This document shows positions 1-5,321 of a DNA stretch of 6,390 nucleotides, piece by piece. Under the pieces are notes generated by a model. It searched no databases. It was given only the letters and a program-made list of their open reading frames with translations, and was not told the DNA's origin. Source of the DNA: Pseudomonadota bacterium. GTDB lineage: Bacteria; Pseudomonadota; Gammaproteobacteria; Burkholderiales; Burkholderiaceae_D. The stretch's first letter is position 1. Every line of letters begins with the position of its first letter. The translations under genes were made by a program, and so were the position numbers. The DNA lies in assembly GCA_023409175.1 (NCBI GenBank), contig JAEYIG010000142.1, forward strand, positions 1-6,390, given 5' to 3'.

Positions 1-1187
1 TCGAACAGCAGGCACTGAAAGACGCCTGCGACGCCGCCAACAAGGCCAATGCCGCGAAAACGCATTTCCTGTCCTGCATGTCGCACGACATCCGGACACC
101 CTTGAACGTCATCCTGGGCATGAACCATATGGCAGGCCGCCATATCGGCGATGGCGACCGTGTCAAAAAATGCCTTGAGTCGATATCGGTATCATCCAGC
201 CATCTGCTGACGCTGGTCAATGAAATCCTGGACATGTCCCGGATCGAAAGCGGTAACCTGACCCTGACGGAAGAAGCGTTCGACTTTGAAAGCGTAATCG
301 GCATCGCCCGTGAAATGATCGGGCCTTTCATCGCGCAAAAACAGCACCGGTTCACCATTAACACGGACAGGCTCGTCCATAAAAACGTGATCGGTGACGC
401 ACCGCACCTCCAGCAGATACTTCAGAACCTGCTTTCCAATGCCGTAAAATATACGGCTTCCAAAGGGGAAATCACACTGAACATCCGCGACAAGACCGGA
501 GCACCTCCCGGTTACGCCAACATCGAAATCCGGGTGGCCGACAACGGTTACGGCATGAGCAAGGACATCCAGTCCCGCATCTTCGAGCCATTCGAGCGCG
601 GCAACGACACACGCATCAACAAGATACAGGGAACGGGATTGGGACTGACCATCACCCGGAACCTTGTCCAGCTCATGAACGGCGACATCCAGCTTGAAAG
701 CGAACCCGGCAAAGGGACGACTTTCACTGTCAGCATCCCTTTCAGGATCATGGAAGGCAAGATCGAAACAAAACCGGCCTTTCATGCCACACGCGGCAAA
801 CGGACCTTTACCGGAAAACGCGCGCTGCTGGTTGAAGACAACGAGCTGAACATGGAAATTGCCGTCGAATTCCTGAAACTGACCGGAATCGACGTCGACA
901 CGGCAGAAAACGGCCAGGTCGCCCTCGAAAAAATACGCCAGGCACCGGAAAGCCATTACGACATCGTCTTCATGGACATCCAGATGCCCGTCATGAATGG
1001 CCACGAAGCCACCCGAGCCATCCGTGACCTTCAAAGGCCCGACACGGACAAACTGCCCATCGTCGCCCTGACCGCCAACGCGTTCATCGAAGACGTCGCC
1101 AAATCCACCCGGGCAGGCATGACCGCCCACATCGCCAAACCGCTGGATCAGGACAAGATCCATGATGTCATGGATCAGTTGCTTTGA
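1..1187 (+). CDS. Hybrid sensor histidine kinase/response regulator, 5'-truncated by the window edge
   Basis: This is the C-terminal part of a hybrid two-component kinase that autophosphorylates on His and passes phosphate to its own receiver Asp. The frame is already open at base 3, and 25 residues precede the first Met (78), including the AKTHFLS lead-in typical of HisKA domains. Met78 is therefore internal and the real start lies upstream. Counting from Met78, the H-box is SHDIRTPLN with phospho-His codon 84-86. The N-box is LLSNAVKY (about 118-125), G1 is DNGYGM (155-160), the F-box is FEPFERG (169-175) and G2 is GTGLGL (185-190). After a linker, a receiver domain covers about 248-365, with acidic pair E253/D254, phospho-acceptor D300 (MDIQMP), the T/A switch region LTANA and conserved K354 (AKPLD). 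No HPt domain follows, so any further relay would need a separate partner. The input domain, ligand and membrane segments are not in the window. The family call is firm; the signal is unknown. Confidence 0.96.
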   Translation, partial: EQQALKDACDAANKANAAKTHFLSCMSHDIRTPLNVILGMNHMAGRHIGDGDRVKKCLESISVSSSHLLTLVNEILDMSRIESGNLTLTEEAFDFESVIGIAREMIGPFIAQKQHRFTINTDRLVHKNVIGDAPHLQQILQNLLSNAVKYTASKGEITLNIRDKTGAPPGYANIEIRVADNGYGMSKDIQSRIFEPFERGNDTRINKIQGTGLGLTITRNLVQLMNGDIQLESEPGKGTTFTVSIPFRIMEGKIETKPAFHATRGKRTFTGKRALLVEDNELNMEIAVEFLKLTGIDVDTAENGQVALEKIRQAPESHYDIVFMDIQMPVMNGHEATRAIRDLQRPDTDKLPIVALTANAFIEDVAKSTRAGMTAHIAKPLDQDKIHDVMDQLL

Positions 1188-1407
1188 CATTGAAACAGCC
1201 TGAAACCTGCCACACTGTCCTGGCCATTTTTTCAAACAGGCAAAATCCCCTTCACATCACCTGGATCTTTCCTGAGCTTCAAAAAAACATATCATTAAAA
1301 ATCGCTTTAAAAACAACGAGTTGAAAATTCGGTAAAAAACGAAGGTCAACATGGCCCAATTCGTCTAAAATAGTGAATAAACAAATAGTTACCAACTAAT
1401 TTGTCTA
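1188..1407 (+). promoter_or_regulatory. Putative CRISPR leader (non-coding, AT-rich)
   Basis: This is the gap between the kinase stop codon and the first CRISPR repeat. I see no coding sequence in it. From about 1280 it becomes strongly A/T-rich with A-runs, as expected of a leader that carries the crRNA promoter and the spacer-integration signals. A possible -10 hexamer TAAAAT lies at 1366-1371, but I find no convincing -35 at the right distance. Its assignment as the leader side rests on repeat orientation (see the array) and on the degenerate repeat at the opposite end. A six-T run at 1227-1232 follows only a 4-bp GCCA/TGGC stem, so I do not call a terminator for the kinase gene. Confidence 0.6.
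1381..1404. repeat. Inverted repeat abutting the first CRISPR repeat
   Basis: The arms are ACAAATAGTT (1381-1390) and AACTAATTTGT (1394-1404), separated by ACC. They are complementary over 10 bp with a single bulged A. The element ends 3 bp before the first repeat (1408), the position where the Cas1-Cas2/3 integrase would have to engage the leader-repeat junction. It could be a protein-binding site, a cruciform or RNA hairpin, or chance in an AT-rich stretch. Confidence 0.5.
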
Positions 1408-1855
1408 GTGATCCACCGTGTAGGTGGCTTAGAAGAATTCGATTCTGCAGATCGTTGACGTCCAGTTGTGATCCACCGTGTAGGTGGCTTAGAAGATCGT
1501 CCACCCCATAAAATCAATAACTTACGAGTGATCCACCGTGTAGGTGGCTTAGAAGTCAATAACAGACTTTTCTGGCGAGCAAGCGCGGTGAACCACCGTG
1601 TAGGTGGCTTAGAAGGACCCGGGACATACCGGACAGAACCGAGTTCTGTGAACCACCGTGTAGGTGGCTTAGAAGATGAATTTCTGCCAATTATCCCAAA
1701 CGAGACGGTGAACCACCGTGTAGGTGGCTTAGAAGACGTTGACAGGAAATTGCCAGTGCATCGTTTAGTGAACCACCGTGTAGGTGGCTTAGAAGGTATT
1801 GCTCCTTATATTTGAAGCCATTAGCGCGTGAACCACCGTGTAGGTGGCTTAGAAG
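1408..1855 (+). CRISPR. CRISPR array, type I-F-like: eight 28-bp repeats, seven 32-bp spacers
   Basis: Eight repeats start at 1408, 1468, 1528, 1588, 1648, 1708, 1768 and 1828, an exact 60-bp period. Each repeat is 28 bp, and the spacers between them (1436-1467 and every 60 bp onward) are all 32 bp and mutually unrelated. The repeat begins GTGA, contains the palindrome CCACC-GTGTA-GGTGG and ends CTTAGAAG. This is the plan of type I-F repeats: a 5-bp stem, a 5-nt GTRTA loop, and an 8-nt CTWAGAAR handle left on the crRNA after Cas6f cleavage. That plan also sets transcription to the + strand, with the leader on the left. Repeats are identical except base 5, which is T in the first three and A in the last five. 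No cas genes occur in the window, so subtype is inferred from repeat structure and 28/32 geometry only. The repeat frame stays open across the array only because 60 is divisible by three. Confidence 0.97.
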
Positions 1856-1895
1856 GCCTGTTCGCCAAGGTGAGCGAACACCGGAAAGTGAACCA
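1856..1895 (+). repeat. Terminal 32-bp spacer unit and 8-bp remnant of a degenerate final CRISPR repeat
   Basis: Exactly 32 bp after the eighth repeat, at 1888, the sequence GTGAACCA matches the first 8 bases of the A-type repeat and then diverges completely. This is the expected signature of a decayed leader-distal repeat, so 1856-1887 is probably an eighth, oldest spacer. It contains a perfect 7-bp inverted repeat, TGTTCGC (1859-1865) and GCGAACA (1874-1880), around an 8-nt loop. No T-run follows, so it is not an obvious terminator. Confidence 0.75.
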
Positions 1896-2019
1896 ACAAC
1901 CCAAATATCCTTAATCCATACCCAACTATTCGATTTTTCTACATGGAACAATCTGTCCCGGACTGGTAAACTTCCTTCCCGGAAAGAATGACTTCACTGA
2001 AAACAGCTATTCCGGTCCC

Positions 2020-2619
2020 ATGGGAAAATTGATTATCAAAGCGGCGTTGTCCGTTTTCATCTGCTGCCTGATTTACGAGTTTTTCGATATCGGCACGGGC
2101 GTTCCCTTTTATTCGGGCATCGCAGCCATCATCTGTCTCCAGCCGGAAATAAAAAGCACGTTCCGGATCGGCATGAACCGGACGATCGGAACCCTGATCG
2201 GCGGTTTTACGGGAATGGGAATCCTGTTTATCCTCCGGGAATTTTCCCTCTTTTCCTTCCCGACACTCAAAAACTTCCTGATCTCCCTCTGTATCATTCC
2301 CCTGATGTTCCTGGCCGAGGCCTTCAAGAGAAAACCCTTTTCCGACATCCTGGACAAATTCAGGGACAACAGTCTCTGTTCCATCGCACCCCTTATCTTT
2401 TTCGCCGAGTTCATGCGCAAAAGCGCCCTGACCAACATCACCTGCGTCGCCTTCCTGAGCGTCACCATCACCCACGGCGCCGACAGCAGCATTACGGGTT
2501 TTGCCTTCAACCGCATGCTCGACACCCTGATCGGCGTGTTCGTTTCCTTCTTCGTGAACTTCATTCCAATGGGTGCGGAAGTGAAAACAGGCGAACGCGA
2601 CACAGAACACATCGAATGA
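2020..2619 (+). CDS. FUSC/aromatic acid exporter (ArAE_1/DUF939-like) inner-membrane protein, copy 1
   Basis: This 199-residue, strongly hydrophobic protein has the hallmarks of the ArAE_1/FUSC-type family of putative exporters: an N-terminal helix (about 5-22), PFYSGIAAIICLQPEIKSTF (29-48) with a helix running into a conserved Q-P-x-x-K motif, then RTIGTLIGG (54-62) opening a second helix. Further hydrophobic segments lie at about 84-101, 138-151 and 168-184, the last containing DTLIGVFVSFFVN. Families of this type are proposed to export aromatic or other organic acids; the substrate here cannot be read. Residues 1-183 align without gaps to the next gene. It lacks the large cytoplasmic C-terminal domain seen in many relatives and ends in a short polar tail. 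The start is the first in-frame ATG; no good Shine-Dalgarno sequence precedes it, and no in-frame upstream ATG was found. No strong promoter was recognised between the array and this start. Confidence 0.85.
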   Translation: MGKLIIKAALSVFICCLIYEFFDIGTGVPFYSGIAAIICLQPEIKSTFRIGMNRTIGTLIGGFTGMGILFILREFSLFSFPTLKNFLISLCIIPLMFLAEAFKRKPFSDILDKFRDNSLCSIAPLIFFAEFMRKSALTNITCVAFLSVTITHGADSSITGFAFNRMLDTLIGVFVSFFVNFIPMGAEVKTGERDTEHIE

Positions 2620-2732
2620 CCCCTTCTTACAGGCCTTTTCGGACGCCGCGCCCCTGTCTTTCTCCTTTGCAGGGCATAAAGAACACAAAATCCCCCATCA
2701 ATTTCACGAAACAAAAACATAGGTCAAGAAGT

Positions 2733-2760
2733 TTGGCAAATCTTTTGGCTAAGATATAAA
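2733..2760 (+). promoter_or_regulatory. Sigma-70-type promoter for the second ArAE-like gene
   Basis: TTGGCA (2733-2738) and TATAAA (2755-2760) each match 5 of 6 consensus bases and are separated by 16 bp. Transcription would start around 2766-2768, giving a leader of less than 20 nt before ATG 2785. The promoter lies in the 165-bp gap after copy 1, so copy 2 can be expressed independently of copy 1. Confidence 0.55.
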
Positions 2761-2784
2761 AACTATCTTTAATATCAACTTGAT

Positions 2785-3561
2785 ATGGGAATCGTCATCA
2801 TCAAGGCAGCGATATCCGTCTTTATCTGCTGCCTGATCTATCTGTTTTTTGACATCGGGACCGGTGCGCCGTTTTATTCGGCCATCGCGGCCGTCATTTG
2901 CTTGCAGCCCGAAATCAAGAGCACGTTCCGTATCGGGTTGAACAGGACAATCGGTACCCTGATCGGCGGTTTCACTGGCATGTTCGTGCTTTTCCTGATC
3001 CGTGGCATCGACCTCGAATCACAGCCGGTTCTGGCCTATCTCCTGATCTCTTTCTGTATCATCCCGCTGATGTATCTCGCCGAGATCGTCAAAAAGCCGC
3101 ACCATTTCAAAATCGCCGTTGCCGAACAGGAAAAGCATCCTTTCGCGATTGCGCCATTCAAATACCTGATTGATTTCATGCGCAAAAACGCGCTGACGAA
3201 CATTACCTGCATTGCCTTCCTGAGCGTCACCGTCACTCACGGAACGGACGCGACCATTTCCGGCTTTGCCTTAAACCGCATGCTTGACACCCTGATCGGC
3301 GTGTTCGTGTCCTTCTTCGTCAACATCATCCCCATCCGCTCCCAGGAAAGGCTGAAAGAAGAAATGCAGGCTGCAACGGACGCGGCCTGTCATTGCCGCC
3401 AGAAGGGTATGCCTCCTGCTACCGCCCGAGACGCCCGCACACGTTACATTGCCTTTTCAGGCCGCTCCAGCGTGGAAAAAACGAAAGAAATCAAGATCCA
3501 TCTGGCACCTTCCCCGAAACAGAACCCCCCTGCCCGAGACGTCCGTCACGACGACGTCTGA
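2785..3561 (+). CDS. FUSC/aromatic acid exporter (ArAE_1/DUF939-like) inner-membrane protein, copy 2
   Basis: This 258-residue tandem paralogue of the preceding gene is a predicted inner-membrane exporter-family protein of unknown substrate. Hand alignment gives roughly 126 identities in the first 183 positions with no gap, including identical QPEIKSTFRI (41-50), near-identical NRTIGTLIGG (53-62) and DTLIGVFVSFFVN (168-180). Identity collapses only at about 101-127, a hydrophilic loop rich in Lys/His here. Beyond residue 183 this copy carries a unique tail of about 75 residues: a short charged helix (about 186-200), then Cys/His and many Arg, Lys and Pro, with no recognised domain. The tail is probably cytoplasmic and disordered, and may be open reading frame gained by loss of the ancestral stop. 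No Shine-Dalgarno sequence is evident upstream of the ATG, and the predicted leader RNA is very short, so initiation may be near-leaderless. Family assignment is good; function is unproven. Confidence 0.85.
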   Translation: MGIVIIKAAISVFICCLIYLFFDIGTGAPFYSAIAAVICLQPEIKSTFRIGLNRTIGTLIGGFTGMFVLFLIRGIDLESQPVLAYLLISFCIIPLMYLAEIVKKPHHFKIAVAEQEKHPFAIAPFKYLIDFMRKNALTNITCIAFLSVTVTHGTDATISGFALNRMLDTLIGVFVSFFVNIIPIRSQERLKEEMQAATDAACHCRQKGMPPATARDARTRYIAFSGRSSVEKTKEIKIHLAPSPKQNPPARDVRHDDV

Positions 3562-3631
3562 AAACCTTTTTCAAATCTGCCTCTCGAAGTTTCCTGCCTG
3601 CAACCAGCGAAAAGTCCTCAAAAGACCTTCA

Positions 3632-3654
3632 CGGATGTGCAAAAATGCCATCCG
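3632..3654 (+). terminator. Hairpin, possible weak terminator of the second ArAE-like gene
   Basis: CGGATG (3632-3637) pairs with CATCCG (3649-3654), and GCA pairs with TGC above a single bulged T, closing an AAAA loop. It lies 71 bp past the stop codon. The downstream stretch is pyrimidine-rich with T-runs but is not a clean U-tract, so termination would be weak. Confidence 0.35.
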
Positions 3655-3731
3655 CCTTTCTCATTTTTGCCTCCCGTTTCGTTTATTCAGTCGTTTCCGT
3701 AAGGCCCATTCAGCGGAAACCCTCTGCAATC

Positions 3732-3749
3732 AAAAGAAAATTTTCTTTT
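3732..3749. repeat. Perfect 18-bp AT palindrome
   Basis: AAAAGAAAA (3732-3740) is followed directly by its exact complement TTTTCTTTT (3741-3749). With no loop it is a better candidate for a dyad-symmetric protein site than for an RNA hairpin, though homopolymer-rich DNA makes such palindromes easier to get by chance. Confidence 0.45.
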
Positions 3750-3812
3750 TTTCCGGCAAAAAACCTCATGAAGTGACAGATGATGCAAAAAAACCACCCA
3801 AATCACCTAAAC

Positions 3813-3852
3813 CGCTATTACTATTCGGAATAGCGCATCGCTATTCTTTTTT
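3813..3852 (+). terminator. Intrinsic terminator with a mutually exclusive upstream pairing (attenuator-like)
   Basis: GAATAGCG (3828-3835) and CGCTATTC (3839-3846) form a perfect 8-bp stem with a CAT loop followed by six T (3847-3852), a standard + strand intrinsic terminator. The same AATAGCG arm (3829-3835) is also perfectly complementary to CGCTATT at 3813-3819. A second, competing hairpin would free the 3' arm and the T-run. It lies 251 bp past the preceding stop and 100 bp before the porin start. Whether it ends the exporter transcript, a small RNA, or a long porin leader is not decided by sequence. Confidence 0.75.
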
Positions 3853-3951
3853 GTAATAACGATATGCGCCGCCATACAAAATGTCGCGTGACATTTTTCC
3901 AATTCACCAATAGAGGGATTTTCAAATCCCCAGTCAATTTATGGAGTAACA
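3851..3951 (+). promoter_or_regulatory. Porin upstream region: possible promoter, two hairpins and ribosome-binding site
   Basis: A loose promoter candidate is TTGTAA (3851-3856), 18 bp, TACAAA (3875-3880), each 4 of 6 consensus bases. AAAATGTC (3878-3885) and GACATTTT (3890-3897) form an 8-bp stem around GCGT. GGGATTT (3915-3921) and AAATCCC (3924-3930) form a second stem. A clear Shine-Dalgarno GGAG (3943-3946) sits 5 nt before the ATG, which fixes the porin start. Structured 5' leaders are common on porin mRNAs and are often targets of translational control; here that is an inference. Confidence 0.45.
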
Positions 3952-4989
3952 ATGAAGAAAAACCTTCTTGCGCTGGCTTTGGTCGGTTCGTTGTCAGGAC
4001 TGGCATATGCCCAGAGCAACGTCACCATTTACGGCATTGTCGATACCGGCTTTATCAAGGAGACCGGTTCAGACGTGAAAATGGGTGAAAACATCAATAA
4101 CCGAATCGGTTTCAGGGGATCGGAAGACCTTGGAAGCGGTTACAAGGCCACTTTCCAGCTGGAAAAACGTTTTAACCTGAACGATGGCACCATCAGTGGC
4201 GTCGATTGGGAGGGCGCGTCCAACCTGGGCATTTCCAGCCCGTTCGGCGCAGTCCGCTTTGGTCGCCTGAATGAACTGCCGACGGAAACCTTCCGTACAC
4301 TCGACCCGTTCAACCAGTTCGGTGTCGGCAGCATGCTGCTTTCTTCCCAACGTTCGACACGTCTCTCAAATACCATCCGTTATGACAGCCCGAACCTGTC
4401 CGGTTTCAAGCTGGGTGCAACATACACCCTTGGAAAGAACACCAACAGCGACAGCATCGCCAGCAGCGACATCCCGATGAAAAACACGGGTGCAGACAAT
4501 GACGGATATGCCGCATCAGTCAAATACGATAACGGGCCCGTTTCTGCATTGGCGAACTGGAGCCGTCTGGCTGACTCGAACGATTCTTCCGTCTGGAACC
4601 TTGGCGGAGCCTGGTCCATCGGACCGGCAAAAATCTCTTTGGGTTACGAAAAAACGCACGACAAGGGCTGGAAACTGGGGTCGATCAAATCCGGAAAACG
4701 TTCGTCCCAGGATAACTGGATTCTGGGTCTCGTTTACCAGATGGGCGCAGGCAGGATAAATGCCTCCTTCAGCTATATGGATATCGACCATTCAAGCCAG
4801 TGGAACGGCAGCAAGGACATCAAAAAATACTCGCTGGGATATGAACACAAGCTGTCAAAACGGACAACCCTATACGGGATGGTTGCATGGTCGGATTTCG
4901 AAGATGGACAAGTCGCCGATTTCTATCGCGGCAGCGACAAAAACGACAGTGTGACAGGGATTCAGGTCGGCATTACCCATAAATTCTGA
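3952..4989 (+). CDS. Outer-membrane porin, Gram-negative general porin family (Burkholderiales type)
   Basis: This 345-residue protein is predicted to form a trimeric 16-stranded beta-barrel for passive diffusion of small hydrophilic or anionic solutes. Residues 1-20 are a classical signal peptide: MKK, a Leu/Ala-rich core, then AYA before Gln21. The mature protein begins QSNVTIYGIVDTGF, the usual first strand of betaproteobacterial porins. RIGFRGSEDLGSGYKATFQLEK follows (51-72, read as strands 2-3), and FGAVRFGRLNELPTETF (98-114) leads into the constriction loop L3. The rest alternates hydrophobic and polar residues in short strands. It ends VGITHKF with the C-terminal Phe recognised by the BAM assembly machinery. 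Length is at the short end for the family (often 350-400). A good ribosome-binding site precedes it and two terminators follow, so it is probably a single-gene transcript. Its final 120 residues closely resemble the end of the next gene. Substrate preference cannot be read from this. Confidence 0.95.
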   Translation: MKKNLLALALVGSLSGLAYAQSNVTIYGIVDTGFIKETGSDVKMGENINNRIGFRGSEDLGSGYKATFQLEKRFNLNDGTISGVDWEGASNLGISSPFGAVRFGRLNELPTETFRTLDPFNQFGVGSMLLSSQRSTRLSNTIRYDSPNLSGFKLGATYTLGKNTNSDSIASSDIPMKNTGADNDGYAASVKYDNGPVSALANWSRLADSNDSSVWNLGGAWSIGPAKISLGYEKTHDKGWKLGSIKSGKRSSQDNWILGLVYQMGAGRINASFSYMDIDHSSQWNGSKDIKKYSLGYEHKLSKRTTLYGMVAWSDFEDGQVADFYRGSDKNDSVTGIQVGITHKF

Positions 4990-5056
4990 TCCGGGGAATC
5001 CTTTCATCCCATCCATTGCCAGCCCTAAAACAAAAAAAACATTGTTGTCAATTTTC

Positions 5057-5081
5057 ACGTGCCCAAAAGGGCACGTTTTTT
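5057..5081 (+). terminator. Intrinsic terminator of the porin gene
   Basis: ACGTGCCC (5057-5064) and GGGCACGT (5069-5076) form a perfect 8-bp stem with an AAAA loop and a T-run through 5081. It lies 67 bp after the porin stop codon. Confidence 0.92.
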
Positions 5082-5142
5082 ATGGAATGTCCGGACAAGC
5101 CGAAAAGCCATCTCGGGTCCGGTTTTTTCCCAGACATTCCAT
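5082..5142 (+). terminator. Second, stacked terminator nested in a 10-bp inverted repeat
   Basis: CCGGAC (5091-5096) pairs with GTCCGG (5117-5122), CCGA (5100-5103) pairs with TCGG (5113-5116) inside it, and six T follow (5123-5128). This fits a second intrinsic terminator. Around it, ATGGAATGTC (5082-5091) is perfectly complementary to GACATTCCAT (5133-5142), so a larger fold that encloses the T-run is also possible. Confidence 0.65.
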
Positions 5143-5321
5143 TTCCGGCTTATTGGTTTAAATCCCGCTAACCTGCGTCCATATATCCGGAAATCACAAA
5201 AAATTGTCCCAAAGCGATAGCCAGTGAATTCATTGTGTGATAAATTGTAAAAATAAAGGTTAGAAAAGTAAAAAAATCATAAAATATCATTGTTTTAGAG
5301 CCTTTACCTGGAGTCCTGTCG
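5141..5321 (+). promoter_or_regulatory. AT-rich upstream region of the half-porin gene
   Basis: ATTTCCGG (5141-5148) and CCGGAAAT (5187-5194) form a spaced 8-bp inverted repeat. From about 5225 to 5300 the DNA is very A/T-rich and likely holds the promoter; candidates are TTGTAA (5245-5250) with TAAAAA (5269-5274) at 18 bp, or a TAAAAT at 5280-5285, none convincing. GGAG (5310-5313) lies 8 nt before ATG 5322. Confidence 0.35.

Larger units (their letters stand above)
3562..3951. other. 390-bp hairpin-rich non-coding region upstream of the porin
   Basis: I see no credible gene here: the open frames that run into it from the preceding gene have no family resemblance. It holds a series of inverted repeats listed separately: a bulged hairpin at 3632-3654, a perfect AT palindrome at 3732-3749, a terminator with an alternative pairing partner at 3813-3852, and two short hairpins at 3878-3897 and 3915-3930 just upstream of the porin ribosome-binding site. 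An unannotated small RNA ending at the 3847-3852 T-run is possible, but I could not find its promoter. Confidence 0.6.

Noticed and set aside
192..1235. A long (347-codon) - strand frame opposite the kinase
   Set aside because: The + strand carries every kinase and receiver motif in order; the antisense frame is a compositional shadow with no recognisable domain.
1431..1455. Vector-like polylinker (EcoRI and PstI sites around the first spacer)
   Set aside because: The EcoRI site is formed by the repeat-spacer junction, and the spacer has exactly the regular 32-bp length; two six-base sites are easily coincidental.
1468..1815. A + strand open frame encoding a 20-residue tandem repeat with NHRVGGLE in each unit
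   Set aside because: It is the CRISPR array read in frame: the 60-bp period is divisible by three, so the repeat always translates the same way, while the 32-bp spacers encode unrelated residues. The repeat is also palindromic with I-F structure.
1408..1895. Array belonging to a Tn7-like CRISPR transposon (type I-F3)
   Set aside because: The GTGAAC start recalls I-F3 repeats, but the 3' handle CTTAGAAG is of the ordinary I-F kind, and no tnsA/B/C, tniQ or transposon end is visible. It remains untestable beyond the window.
1691..1951. A - strand frame with repeated LLSHLHGGS
   Set aside because: It is the antisense reading of the same CRISPR repeats; no ribosome-binding site or family resemblance was seen.
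1939..2720. Two long - strand frames opposite the first ArAE-like gene
   Set aside because: The + frame is a coherent membrane protein with a close paralogue next door; the antisense frames are charged, domainless shadows.
3393..3856. Two overlapping + strand frames running from the end of copy 2 into the intergenic region
   Set aside because: They have no family resemblance or convincing ribosome-binding site, they cross strong hairpins, and they are out of frame with the real gene.
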